NCBI GenBank assembly: GCA_037577475.1
Contig: CM075197.1
Location: 10,216,018 to 10,280,017, forward strand
DNA: 64,000 bases
Source: Chaunax sp. Z400
Taxonomy: Eukaryota; Chordata; Actinopteri; Lophiiformes; Chaunacidae
Reading direction: 5' to 3'
Positions 37,583 to 49,900 of the stretch are shown here, piece after piece (within the stretch, counting starts at the first letter, position 1; every line of letters starts with the position of its first letter). Under the pieces are notes generated by a model that was given only the letters and a program-made list of their open reading frames with translations, did not search any database and was not told the origin of the DNA. Made by a program: the position numbers and the translations under genes.

Positions 37583-40500
37583 ACCAGGCCGGAGCCAGAG
37601 TGAGGACCACCCGGCCTCAACAGAGAGAGAGAAAGGGGGAAAATCAGCTTAATGTGGCATGGTTTCAATCTGACACGATCTAACATACATCATGGCTGGA
37701 CTTCAGCAGTTTTAGCTTCCTAGTTAAATAAATATGACAACCTCCTCAGATAATTACAGTGCTGTGACCATGCTGAGTCATAGCATCCGTTAATTATTAG
37801 ACGGGCTGTGTGAAGATGATTCATTTCTCAAATCCCCGCTGCTTATGACTTTCTGATGTCTCAAATATTTCGGTGAGTGATGGTGTTTTCAGATGTTGGC
37901 TGTGACTGGGTTCTGGCATCGTGCTAATAAATGAAGTCATCTTAGAATTCGGCTTTAAAAAACATCGACGTTGCTTGATGTGGCTCATATCTGCAGGAGT
38001 CTCAGTGTTTGGGCTCATATAGTCCCAATCAGGCCTGATTCTGCCATAGAGGGTTTGTGAAAAGGTTGTGAAGAAGCTCCAGCAATCTGAGCAAAATAGA
38101 AATGAGGTCAAATATTAATCTTCTGTTAAGTCATGTATTGAGTGAATTTTCACATCTGAACACTAAATTATGCATCTGTTAGCAGCCTATATGAAAAGTT
38201 AGCAAATAAGTGGTCGACACAATAAGCTTAAAATAACTAGCTTAAAATCAATTAAATAAAATTCAAAAGTTGTGGATAAATTATTACTAAAAGTAGTTAG
38301 TAAATCATGAAAATAATTAATGACTAATGGATGAATTGTTGAAACCACTAAAAGTAAAATTCAAAGGGTTGAAATTGTTCAAACGTACTGGATGAAGGGT
38401 AAAAAAGCTCAAATGAATGGTAAACAGTTGAAGTAGTCATAGCGTATGTATAACATGATGTAGATAATTAAAAGCAACGGGTTAATGGCTGAAATAGGTA
38501 GAATTCACAATGGAAACAGCTATAAAAGGAGTCAGTAAATAGTCAGAACAGCTAATAATTTTCTAATCTCTTCATGTGTCATATATTTCTGATCACATTT
38601 TTAGTATGAAAGCAACATAAAAACAGTTTGTGGCTGAAATCATTTCTTTAAATCAGTTCTTTAGCCATGTTAAAAATCATACTGTGACCATTAAGACTCA
38701 CATGCACTCCATTTCTAACATCGGACAGCATCCACTGTAAGTTTATGTCCTTAAAATGTGTTTTCTCTTAAGGAAAACTTTAACGTAGTTTATGATAGCT
38801 GACACATGTACGTAGTCCGCCTGAAAATATGACATGTAAAGGTGAAAAAATGTTTTGAAAAATGAATTCTGGCATTTTTCTCTTAGTTGAGTTCATGTGA
38901 CATGGCTGTGAGGAGACATCAGACAGAAAAATGGTTTGGAACCTCTGATATATTTTCCTAATACTGCTGTGTGTTTGCTATTTATAAAGAGAGCCATCAA
39001 GTCAGTGCTAAGTGAGGGGCTGTCATCATTCACCCGGAGCCAGCCGCCCCATAATATGCAGGATACTTACAGGAAAGAAGCAGATAAATATCTAAGTGCT
39101 TAAAAGCAAAACTCTCAAAAAACAGCAACGTGGACTTGAACATATGGGGAGCATATTGGTGGCAGAGTTCTGATCACATACGTTTGTTTGAAGGAGAAGA
39201 GAATACAAGATGAAGATGTGGTATAGGGGCTGCTTAGTTTCCCTTTAAAGGCGTGTCAGTTGTCTGCCCTGCTTGAGGACACTGGAGAGAAAAAACATCT
39301 TTCTACTTCATCACTCCTCGTGATTGACATCTCTATAGTCTGCACACATGAACGAGTGTGTGTAAACCATTTACACTCCACACATCTTCTCCTGTAGTGG
39401 TTTGCACTGAGACATTTGTCCTATAATACTGGTTTTTTCCACCTAGAATCTATTCTGAGGCCGGAGCTCCGTGTGCACATCAGAACCGCCACAAATCTGT
39501 CTGTGTGTCTCACGATTTGTCTCTCACACACTCCTCCTCTCCCTCCGGCCCACGCCTGTGCACAAACCATGCACAACTACAACACATTAGTGTAAGGGCA
39601 TGTTATAGGAGGACATTAACGTGCAGCAACTTCACTGCAAGGTGGTTTTAAGAAACATTTGTGTTATTTTTTTGTCAAAGAAATCCTTGATTTTATCAGA
39701 CTTACCATATTTGTTTTTCTTTGACAGATAATATAAAAAAGGTTGTTTTTTTTAAATCCCCACATTTTGACACTACTATCATTTCCATATTGATTCCACC
39801 GGCCTCTCTGGGCCAAAGTAAAGCCTCTGCAGCTGCACATCATCTTATTTCTCCTACATCCTGCCTGTCATGTTTACTTGATGTTTTCCTCTCTCCTCTC
39901 TTCTGCAGGATGCATGGTTTCAAAGGGACCACAGAACAAATCAGAGGCCCATCCCTTTGCACCCATGGCCTGTCTCTCATTTCACATGGAGATTGAAGGG
40001 CAAGTCTACCACTGGGGCGTCAGTGGGGGATCAGGGGGCCTCAGTAGCACCCATCGCCCCGGGGGCCTCTGTGTTTCCACTGCGTGGGAGCTGGACCGTG
40101 ACACACACCAAACATCGAGCTGGCCGCAAGTACCTCTGCCTGGCGATCTGCTGTCGTGTGCAATGCAGTCGCTGGGAAAGCTTCGCTTGCATCCCTTGTT
40201 AGCTCAAGGTCGTGTGCGAGTGGAGTGTGTGTTTTGGGTTTGGCAGCCTTTGAAAAGATATGACAATAATGGGCCCTTGAGCAGGAGTTATTATGTGTTT
40301 GGCTGGGAGCTTGTGTTGCTGGGATGTAAGTTGGATGCATCCCAGGGTTGTTTTGAGGTGCTTTGGCTTTGTTAGTCATGGCTTACAGTAAAGTGTCTCC
40401 TAAGACGCTCACATTTAGAGATCGTTTTGTACACGGCGACTCTGAAGTGGTGTCGCAGGACAGCTCCTACGGGTTTCCTGGCACAGGATGTGTGGTGCTT

Positions 40501-40932
40501 GTGGATCTGTGAAAACAACAGGGCAACAGAAGATCAATTCCAGGTTGAGTGTGCGTACTGTGTCTGAGCGAGACGTGGCTCTAATCTTCCTACTTGTCTG
40601 TCTCCGGCTCTGGTCTTTCCAGGCCTCTATTAAGCTCCCTCAGCTTTCATATGACACGGTGATACCCATCAGAAGCTGCATGACAGCATATGGACCAGAG
40701 TGACATTTGATGTATGTGGCAGGAGTGTGTGCAGCTCCTCTTTGTGTCTCTCATTCATGTGGTGAGGGCAGGATTAAGACTTGATCCAACAGTGCAGAAG
40801 TGGAGAAGAACGAGCTCGGGTCAGATCTGCCTTGAATTAAGTCAGTGTTGCAGCAGGAATAATACAATCACCTCCCCCAAAACCCTGTAATAGCACTGAA
40901 GAGTAACGTATGCGTGCATGTGTGTGTTTGTT

Positions 40933-40963
<31 letters not shown>

Positions 40964-42805
40964 CCTGGCCTGTTCCGAGCCTGCGACCAAACCACAGGCT
41001 GGTGTCCTTTACAGAGAAGCAGGGTCTCTGTTGCCGGTTCAAACACAGCCACGGCCCCAGCTTCAAAAGGCCCCCAATCATCGCACCCACTTACAGCCAA
41101 CGGCGCATGTCACTTAATGTGGACCACACGATTCATCAATTATGGTGAGCTCAGGGGCCATCCTAAACCCACACTACAGTTCCACAAGTAGTGAGTTGTC
41201 TTCTGTTGTGACTGAAGCCCCCCTACAGTCCTCAAAGCCCATCTGCTGCAGGAGGTGTGGTGTGAGACCGCTAACTCCTCAGAGCTGTCACACAGACAGA
41301 CTTTGCTTCTTCTTTCAAGCCGTGTTATCTCGCCACAACTCCCTCATCCTCCTGCGAATTTGGCTTCCTGCGGCGCGCTGTAAATTTTCAAATCCCCGTC
41401 CATCCATACATCCGTTCATCCGTTCATCCCATACGCTCTCTTTGAAACCCACAGTAGGCTGATACACATCCCACGACCTTGCCCTCCTACTCACTTTTTC
41501 TCCGTCCCTTGGCAGGCGAACTGAGTCAAACTAGAACTTATTTAATGTCATCTGATTTTGACATTTGGCCATGAGGTATTCGTTAACTTAAATGCTATCC
41601 AAGTGACAGAACGTATGTTAAAGTTGTACGAGTGAAAATAAATGGCACAAATGTGGCGACCATATTTAGAATTCCCTTTAAACAGACGGATGACGGCAGG
41701 GTGTGCAAACCAGAAACAGATCACACACCATCATACAAGTCTTATTTCTTCTTCCTCTATCACATCTGCAGGGCTCAGGTCAGGCCGGACCGGCGTGAGC
41801 GGGTGAAAGGTGACGCTTTCACTGGCCGATTCTCCCAGAACACCTCCACTAAAGTCGAGCCTCTCCTCTCCCTAAAAGCGTTTCAGCTGCTGATACATGT
41901 GTGGCTGTGTGTGAGAGTGTGTGTCCATCTGGGCCCTAACCTCAGCAGCTGTGTGCGATTTTGTGTTCATGTTATATGGGGGCGTCTTTCCTTGTTTTTT
42001 GTTTTTTGTTTTTTTTACCGTCTGTCCTAACACCTTGTTCTGTGTGGTGAGGACACATTCTGGTCAGATTGTGGATGTGAGCTGCTTCACGTCAGCTGCA
42101 GAACTTAAATGTCTTCATTCTCATTCAGAAACATCCGTGACAAGACAGATTTATTCTCTTTCAATTTTCATTTTAGACTTTTCTAAGAATAAATCAGGAT
42201 ATTTCTGTGTAGGTTGATCTATAAGTCCATGTTGATTTGGGAGTTATTTAAATCAGTGATTTCCAGGGCAACTTGCTCTTAAGGCTGGAGACTGCAACAG
42301 TTTCCACAGGGCACATACAAAGAGTGTTCATCTCAACTTGAAAGAAAAATGTGCATGCCTGGAAACTAGTTAGTGAGCCAGCAAAGAAGTCCAGCATGTA
42401 ATTAGCTTGAAGTAGTGGATAAACTGTTAGCTAAAAGCAATGGCTAACGTCCAGCTTCTGCCACTAGTGGAACAAATGCAACTAACCTATACAATCAATA
42501 TCAGCATTTATACAGTCATTAGATATAGATCAGTTAATAGTGTTAAATATCTTCTGTTCAAATGATCACATTTCAAACACGGCTGCTGCTGATGAGAAGC
42601 CGTGGGCGTCCGTCTTAAAAAATACATGTTTGCTAATCAATGCGATTTTGCTTCTCATGTTCTTGTTAAAAAATTATTTGAAAAATACATTTGGCCAATG
42701 TCTGAATGACTTTTCATGCACTATTATGACTACACGTAATAAAAAATTACAATTAAAACCCATTTTTTGATATTCTGTTATGACATTCTGGACAACTCAT
42801 CACAT

Positions 42806-42812
<7 letters not shown>

Positions 42813-42846
<34 letters not shown>
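42813..42846. repeat. (GA)n microsatellite
   Basis: About 34 bases of GA, preceded by a short CACA run. Confidence 0.95.
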
Positions 42847-42852
<6 letters not shown>

Positions 42853-43349
42853 CATACACAAACACACAGTCGGATGGAACATGTATTACTTCATAAACAA
42901 TTGCAGCCACACACGCTCACGCCATGAAAACAGCTCTAATGGGAAAACAGCTCTAATGGGAAAAAGATGAGAGGCCCACAGTGAGCACACCCAGAGAGAG
43001 AGCCTGCTGTTGGACACCGCTGTCTCAGCCCTGCTGGCACACACTGGGATCAGATAGAAAGACTGCAGCCTGGGATGAGACTAGATCACATTATTAAGTC
43101 AGTCTTCTTGAATAGCTACGTTCAATATTACACTTTGATCTTTGGTATTTGCCTGTTATTCTAATGTCTCTCTCATGGATTCCAGAGTTGTTTTCTTTCG
43201 GTTTTATCAGTTACATACTGTATATTTTCGCTAGTGCTTTATTTCTTACTAAACATATTGCTGTTGTTTTTATCTTACCAATATTTCTATAAAAAAACTT
43301 TAAATAATAAGAATCCCCCTACCACCACCACTACTACTACTGCTACCGC

Positions 43350-43562
43350 TATATGCACAGGGCCATTTTGCACACAAATTGTATTTTAAGTATTTTATAT
43401 TTTTTATTCTGTAAGTATTGCACAAACTGGTTTCATTCTGTTCTAGGAATGTATGCTTTTATGTCAAATGTCTGGGTTTTTCTTTGTTTTGTATGTTGAG
43501 CCACACCTAAGACGATTTTCTGTCATGACAGACAATAAAGTTTTCTGATTCTGATTCTGATA
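43350..43562 (+). mobile_element. LINE-like 3' end with (GATTCT)n tail, second copy
   Basis: GCACAAACTGGTTTCATTCT, TCATGACAGACAATAAAG and a terminal TTCTGATTCTGATTCTGATA. It shares the AATAAAG + GATTCT tail design with 18745-19041. Coding sequence is absent. Confidence 0.6.
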
Positions 43563-44901
43563 AATGTCTAAATAAAACAAATAAATCTAGTCTTAAATAA
43601 TCAAAACTACATTTCTGAAATATATTATTTTAAATATTAGAAAAGCAGCAACATGCACCATTATTATTTTTTTTAAATATATGTTTGTGTTCTTTTGCCA
43701 AGAGTTCTTCACTGTTTGGGCAGTTGGAGGTTGTTTTTTTTAGTATTTTGCCTTCTTCTCACTGTGAGCTGATTTCTATCAACTCATTAGAAAAACTCAG
43801 TTGTTCAGTTCAGATGAATCAAACGGATTTAAACAATTAGTGTGACTGTTTAAATGCTACATAAAGACTGTTCTCTGTGAGAGGAAACCATCCGGATCTG
43901 TAAAAATACATTCAGAACTAATTGCATTAAGGCAAATTATTTGGAGCGTTTAATGATGAAGTCTGTGCAGACCAGCAGACAGAGGAAACAGCTCTGTGCT
44001 GTTGAGGAAAAAGTGTGTCGTTTTGTTTATTTTCCTTTGGTTTGCTGTCTTTTCCAGTCCATAGGGCGCGATGATAACAAAAAAATACTGCAGAGGCCAT
44101 GTCTTCTCAGCGGACTGGCTCTCCGGTCCAACGAGGGACCTGGAGGCCCTTAGAGCAACATTTTTGCTGGGGGAGAGGAGCAGAAACTGCAGCCTGTGTT
44201 TTAATGATGACTCACTGGTGATTCCCTCACATGTTTGTTCAGAGTTTTGCTTTTCTTATTCACACAGGTACAAATCAACTCTGCATCCCTTTCCCTCCTC
44301 TCTGTCCCGATGACTGGCCTCCGCCGCCGACACCGTGACGCAGAACCGGTCTTGATTTGTGCGAGTTTTGATCTACGATACTTTTGTGTCCCGTATTTTC
44401 CTGAAGAGACAAATTCCCCATGAAATAATTCTCATTATTTTTTCTCCACAATGCCAACTCCATCATTGCTCTCTCTGTCTCATTCGTGATGTGTATGCAG
44501 TGAGACTGAATAATATTTGGACAGGTGTTCTTTCATATACATTAACTTCAAGGGGTCCAGTGTGGTATTTCATTGCAGTTTCATAAGGAGAAGAAAGCAG
44601 CATATCCTGGCTGGTGGATTCTTAAGCCGGCACTGTATACTGTAGTCTATACTATCTGTAATCCCTAACAATAAAAAACTGTTTAGCACCAATTTTCCTT
44701 TACTTTTAAAACCTTCTTTTTCCTCTTTCAGACAACTGTGGAGGCCACATCTGGAGGACAGATGTAGTCCCGGAGCTCATTCTCTGCCTCTCTCCTCTCC
44801 CTCACATTCACTGCTTCTCATTCACTCTCTCCCTACTCTCTCTTTCTCTCGTCTTTCCCTCCCACCTCTCTCTTTTTGGGAAACATGAGAGCTGGGCTAA
44901 T

Positions 44902-44952
44902 TCTCTCCCTCTCTCTCCCTCTCTCTCCCTCTCTCTCTCCTCTCTCTCTCCC
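44902..44952. repeat. (CT)n microsatellite with CCCT interruptions
   Basis: Pyrimidine run of CT with regular CCC interruptions, about 51 bases, within a larger polypyrimidine stretch starting near 44780. Confidence 0.9.
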
Positions 44953-46720
44953 ACCCCAGCCAGACCACCCACATTCGGAAACGCCTAGCTGTTCCTGAGG
45001 CAGAGCCGCCGGCAGTTTAGAGAGCCAGAGGGATAGCAACAAGAGAGAGAGATGTAAGGATGGGTTATGACTGACGGTTTTAGCAGAGTATCAATTACAT
45101 CAATGTCAAAGCCATAACCTGCCATTGTGTGAGGAGGAGACAGTCTGGTGGAGACGGCCGCTTTAGTGCCCGACTGAGTCGATGCAGCATGAATCCTGGA
45201 CTGCTGTTTGTTGCACCACAGCTAACTTTAACCACTCACGTCATCCTACAACATGTTGCATCTCAGGAATGCATAGCAGAAAACAAAATGCCAATATGCT
45301 TGAAGCTTTCGGCCAATGCCGGACATCCTTAAATTAGATAAAATTCGCCACAATGTGATCAAACAAAAACGGATCGATTGAACGTAAAGATCTCAGAGAA
45401 ATAAATGCAAAGTGTACTTAAAACAGCAGCTTTTATTTGCTTGGTAAGCATTAAATTAGCATCTCTCAGTTCACCTCATACATTTACATTCCATTATAAA
45501 GGGCAATGTCTCCACCATGTGGATGATTCTTAGTACTGGCACCTTACAAAAGTGTTATTTTACCATCTGCATTAACACTTTCTAAAAATTCTAAAAGGGT
45601 TTTAAAAGTTGATACTGATAAGACTTTAATGGTTAAGATATAATGTCTTATTTCTTTGTTCATTGTTACGTTTCCCCAGAAACAAAGCCTGCAGACGGGG
45701 GTCGCTAGTTGAGTAGCTAACAAAATACTGCAGGTGTCACCAAAATAAAGAGGGTCCAATGAAAGATGGGCCCCTTGGGTTCTGGAAAAGGTTGCAGTGG
45801 GAAATATAACTCCCTAAAACCACCCACTGATCCTATCAAAATGATAACTAACAAAAGAATTTGCCCCAAATCAAAAGAAAACAAAGCTGGGAGTCAGTGG
45901 AAAGGGGGGAATAAAATGATATGTAATGGAAGCTGGACGAAAGAGGAATCCCTCCACACAAATGAAGAAAATAAAAACTCTTCCAACAAACTCTCTACTC
46001 TAATTCCCAGTCAAAAACAGAAACACAGAAAGCCCACTGATGGTGTCAACTCTCTGGAGACACTCAGCCAACTCCCCAAGGAGCACCAACCTCCTTATAT
46101 AACCTCCCAGCCAGGCTGATTGCCAACAGCTGAGGGAGAACATCACAGGTGCATCCAATAGCTCCTGATGAGCTTGTGACTAGATTTTAGGATGCCTCTG
46201 ACCATAATAGTATCACTAATAATGCAAGTTGTGAATAATCAATATTTGACTGATATATATCCTGCATGCCTTTTAGGTTTTAGTTAAAGCTGCACTACTC
46301 TATGTCCTTATATTAACAAAGGATAAAGTCGCTACTTGCATATGAAAAGGCTCCCTAATAATGTTCCCACAGAGAAACACGAGTCCAAATGAGGGCTAAT
46401 GTTTCTACATATCTGGTTGATGTTTAAATAGACAACTACCTCCTAACAAATTGGTCATATAAACATAAAAGTTAGTCATTTGTCAGCGTTGTGTTCACGC
46501 AGCTTGTTTCTGCTGCCCCCAAGTGGCAAAATGAATGTGCTGCAGCGGAATATAATTAATCATCTACGATAATAAGTAACTGAGCAGGTAAAACTATCCA
46601 AATGAATTGCTAACAAAATAAAACGACAGCGTATAACTATACTAGAGGAATATACACACCAGTCAAAGGGATTTTTCAAACCTGGCAACCCAATAGTTGT
46701 TACTGATCTATGAGGTCTGA

Positions 46721-46726
46721 TTTATT
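46721..46726 (-). terminator. Candidate poly(A) signal of the GIMAP-type gene
   Basis: TTTATT on the + strand (AATAAA on the - strand) about 195 bases beyond the stop codon. It is the nearest canonical signal. Confidence 0.5.
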
Positions 46727-46918
46727 AACCATTAATGAAGCCATTAGATAACACAGTATGCTTTACTATAGAGTTGTGTCTGAAACATAAATCCTCAGTG
46801 TTCAAGCGTCATACTAGTTGGATAAATGCTAGCTGATAAGCTAATAGCTCATAAACTGTTGGGCTGAATACAGTGAAATGACCAAGCTACGCATAATACA
46901 TTAAAATGAGATTATCTC

Positions 46919-49900
46919 TCATTTAGTTTTCTGTGTTTTCCTTCTCTTCACCTCAGTAGCCACTGATCCCACAGAGGCCCCAACCACACCTCCAATCGGC
47001 CCTCCCACAAACAGGCCGACCAGTGCTCCCAGCAAGGCCTCCCTTCTCACTACAGTGGGCAGCCACCTTATCCAGCCTGTCAGCTTCATCCACAAGCCCC
47101 AGAGAAAAGAGGGACGAGGGGAGACACTCACAGAGGGGAAAATACTCTCTACATCCACATATAGGTCATCTATGCTCCTCTCTGCCTCTTCACGGACTGC
47201 TTCCAGCTCTTCTTCTTTCATATTTTCCTCTTGCGGTGAGTCTGTGGGAGACGCCATGTCGTTGAGCTCCTTTCCTCTCTGTCGCACCAGCTCTGCCTGC
47301 CTCTCTCTCACTCTCTCCTCAGCCTCCTGGTATAGAGAGCAGCTGAAGTATGGCGTCCCGTTCTCTGCCACTGCCAGCTCCACCTTTTCCAGCAGCTCCT
47401 CCACAGCTTTTTTCTGCTCTGGTTCTCCTCCACAGGGTTCCAGGGTGTGGTAGCGGTCACCACATCTTTCCACAAGCTCCTGGAGGTCCTTGCGCCATGT
47501 TACAAGGTATTGCTCCAGCGACTCGTCCTCCTCCAGCTCCTCAGTGTGGGTGAAGAGTATGATGGTGTTTGTGCTGACTGCAGAGGGACCAAACAGCTCC
47601 ATCAGGACATCTAGTGCCCTGGCCTCTCCATCAGCTGGTTGGTTCACAGGCACACATAGGAGGAAGGCATGTGGCCCAGGGCTGGATAGGGCAATAAAGG
47701 AGGATATATGTCTTCTCCTGTCATTTGGGTTGCAGCCTGAGTTGAACCAGTCTGGACTGGAGACCACCACCACCTACCGAGAAGTGAAAGAAGCATAAAA
47801 TCAATTTGTCAGTTTGTTTTGTTTTGATTTGAACTTTTTGATTTTGAATTTTTGTATTTAGTATTATTATTTGTCTATAGAGAAAAATCAATATATGACA
47901 TGTCCTCAGTCTTAACTTGTCAAAACCAGCAGCTTTGTCTGTGGCCATAAACACTTCAAACTATTGCTATTATAATGATACTATGACTTATTGGTTAAGT
48001 TACCAAAACTACTTCATTAGATTTAGGCACCAAAACTACTTGGTTAGGTTTAAGCACCAAAACTACTTCATTAGATTTAGGCACAAGAACTACTTGGTTA
48101 GGTTTAAGCACCAAAACTACTTCATTAGATTTAGGCACAAGAACTACTTGGTTAGGTTTAGGTACCAAAACTACTTGATTAGGTTTAAGCACCAAAACTA
48201 CTTGGTTAGATTTAAGCACCAAAACTACTTCATTAGATTTAGGCACAAGAACTACTTGGTTAGATTTAGGTACCAAAACTACTTGGTTAGGTTCAAGCAC
48301 CAAAACTACTTCATTAGATTTAGGCACAAGAACTACTTGGTTAGATTTAGGTACCAAAACTACTTGGTTAGGTTCAAGCACCAAAACCACTTCATTAGAT
48401 TTAGGCACAAGAACTACTTGGTTAGATTTAGGTACCAAAACTACTTGGTTAGGTTTAAGCACCAAAACCACTTCATTAGATTTAGGCACAAGAACTACTT
48501 GGTTAGATTTAGGTACCAAAACTACTTGGTTAGGTTTAAGCACCAAAACTACTTCATTAGATTTAGGCACAAGAACTACTTGGTTAGATTTAGGTACCAA
48601 AACTACTTGGTTAGGTTTAAGCACCAAAACTACTTCATTAGATTTAGGCACAAGAACTACTTGGTTAGATTTAGGTACCAAAACTACTTGGTTAGGTTTA
48701 AGCACCAAAACCACTTCATTAGATTTAGGCACAAGAACTACTTGGTTAGGTTAAAGTACCAAAACTACTTGATTAGATTTAGGTACCAAAACTACTTGGT
48801 TGGTTTAGGCACCAAAACTACTTGGTTAGGTTTAGGTACCAAAACTACTTGATTAGATTTAGGTACCAAAACTACTTGGTTAGGTTTAGGCACCAAAACT
48901 ACTTGGTTAGGTTTAGGTACCAAAACTACTTGGTTAGGTTTAGGCACCAAAACTACTTGGTTAGGTTTAGGTACCAAAACTACTTCATTAGATTTAGGTA
49001 CCAAAACTACTTCATTAGATTTAGGCACCAAAACTACTTCATTAGATTTAGGCACAAGAACTACTTGGTTAGGTTTAGGTACCAAAACTACTTGGTTAGG
49101 TTAAGTTACCAAAACTACTTCATTATATTTAGGCACCAAAACTACTTCATTATATTTAGGCACCAAAACTACTTGGTTAGATTTAGGCACCAAACTACTT
49201 GGTTAGGTTAAAGTACCAAAACTACTTGGTTGGTTTAGGCACCAAAACATTTTGGTTAGATTTAGGCACCAAAACTGGGTTTAGGTTGAGGAAAAGATCA
49301 AAATACCAAAGTCAGTCACTGAGGTCACTTTTGTTATGTAACTTTGGACCTGTTGTTTGCCCAGACCCTCCTCTTCTTGACTCAGACTTTTCTCAATCTT
49401 TATTCTATTACACTAGAGGGGACCTCTAGAAATCGCACTACACTGTAAAATCCAATAAGTGGAGTTAAGCTACTTAAAATATTATGCAAACTCATTGCCT
49501 TAGATAGATTAAGAAAAGTGAACTTGAGATTTTGAGTGTGCAATACTTAGACTAACTTCTTTATTTTGTGTGTGTAACACTTAAATTAGCTTGCTTACTG
49601 TTATTATGATAAGTTCAACTACCAATATCCTAAAAAGCATTGTAGCATGCTGACAGTTCTTATTGCATGAATTTGACAACATGATTTGCTTTTTGCTCTG
49701 GAGTGCTTGTTTTTACAATACATCACTACTTTATTTTATCACACTCTTGCATCACACAGGTGAAAGACGGTGGTCACCGTGTGAAAGACTGAACTCAAGG
49801 TGATGTTAACCATTTTCTATGGAAACATTTCTAAAGAACTAATTACTGCTTTAACTGATAATTATTCTAAACACATTTAAACACAGGGTACTTGGGCTCA

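Larger units (their letters stand above)
36648..46700. other. Gene-free region between FoxD flank and GIMAP
   Basis: No supportable gene. It contains short CA/TG/GA/CT arrays (37558-37584, 40933-40955, 42813-42846, 44902-44952), a 17-base tandem duplication at 42926-42959, TCCG/TCCA tetranucleotides at 41400-41430, and a LINE tail ending near 43560. A 165-codon frame at 39878-40375 and a 117-codon frame at 45766-46119 have no recognisable domain. The second is Lys/Asn/Ser-rich and may sit in an unidentified repeat. Confidence 0.45.

Noticed and set aside
39878..40375. A 165-codon frame following a polypyrimidine-AG
   Set aside because: No domain or family resemblance, overlapping frames on both strands, and no partner exon. 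Most likely chance.
45766..46119. A 117-codon Lys/Asn-rich frame, possibly a retroelement gag
   Set aside because: No zinc knuckle, protease or polymerase motif nearby and no paired long terminal repeats were seen.
47917..48852. A 311-codon + strand frame and a 245-codon - strand frame (47995-48732) that look like repeat proteins
   Set aside because: Both lie wholly in the 27-base tandem array, where openness on both strands follows from the period. There is no start context or splice partner, and the array is intronic to a well-supported gene.
48001..49276. CRISPR-like array
   Set aside because: Units abut directly with no unique spacers, and the context is a vertebrate intron.
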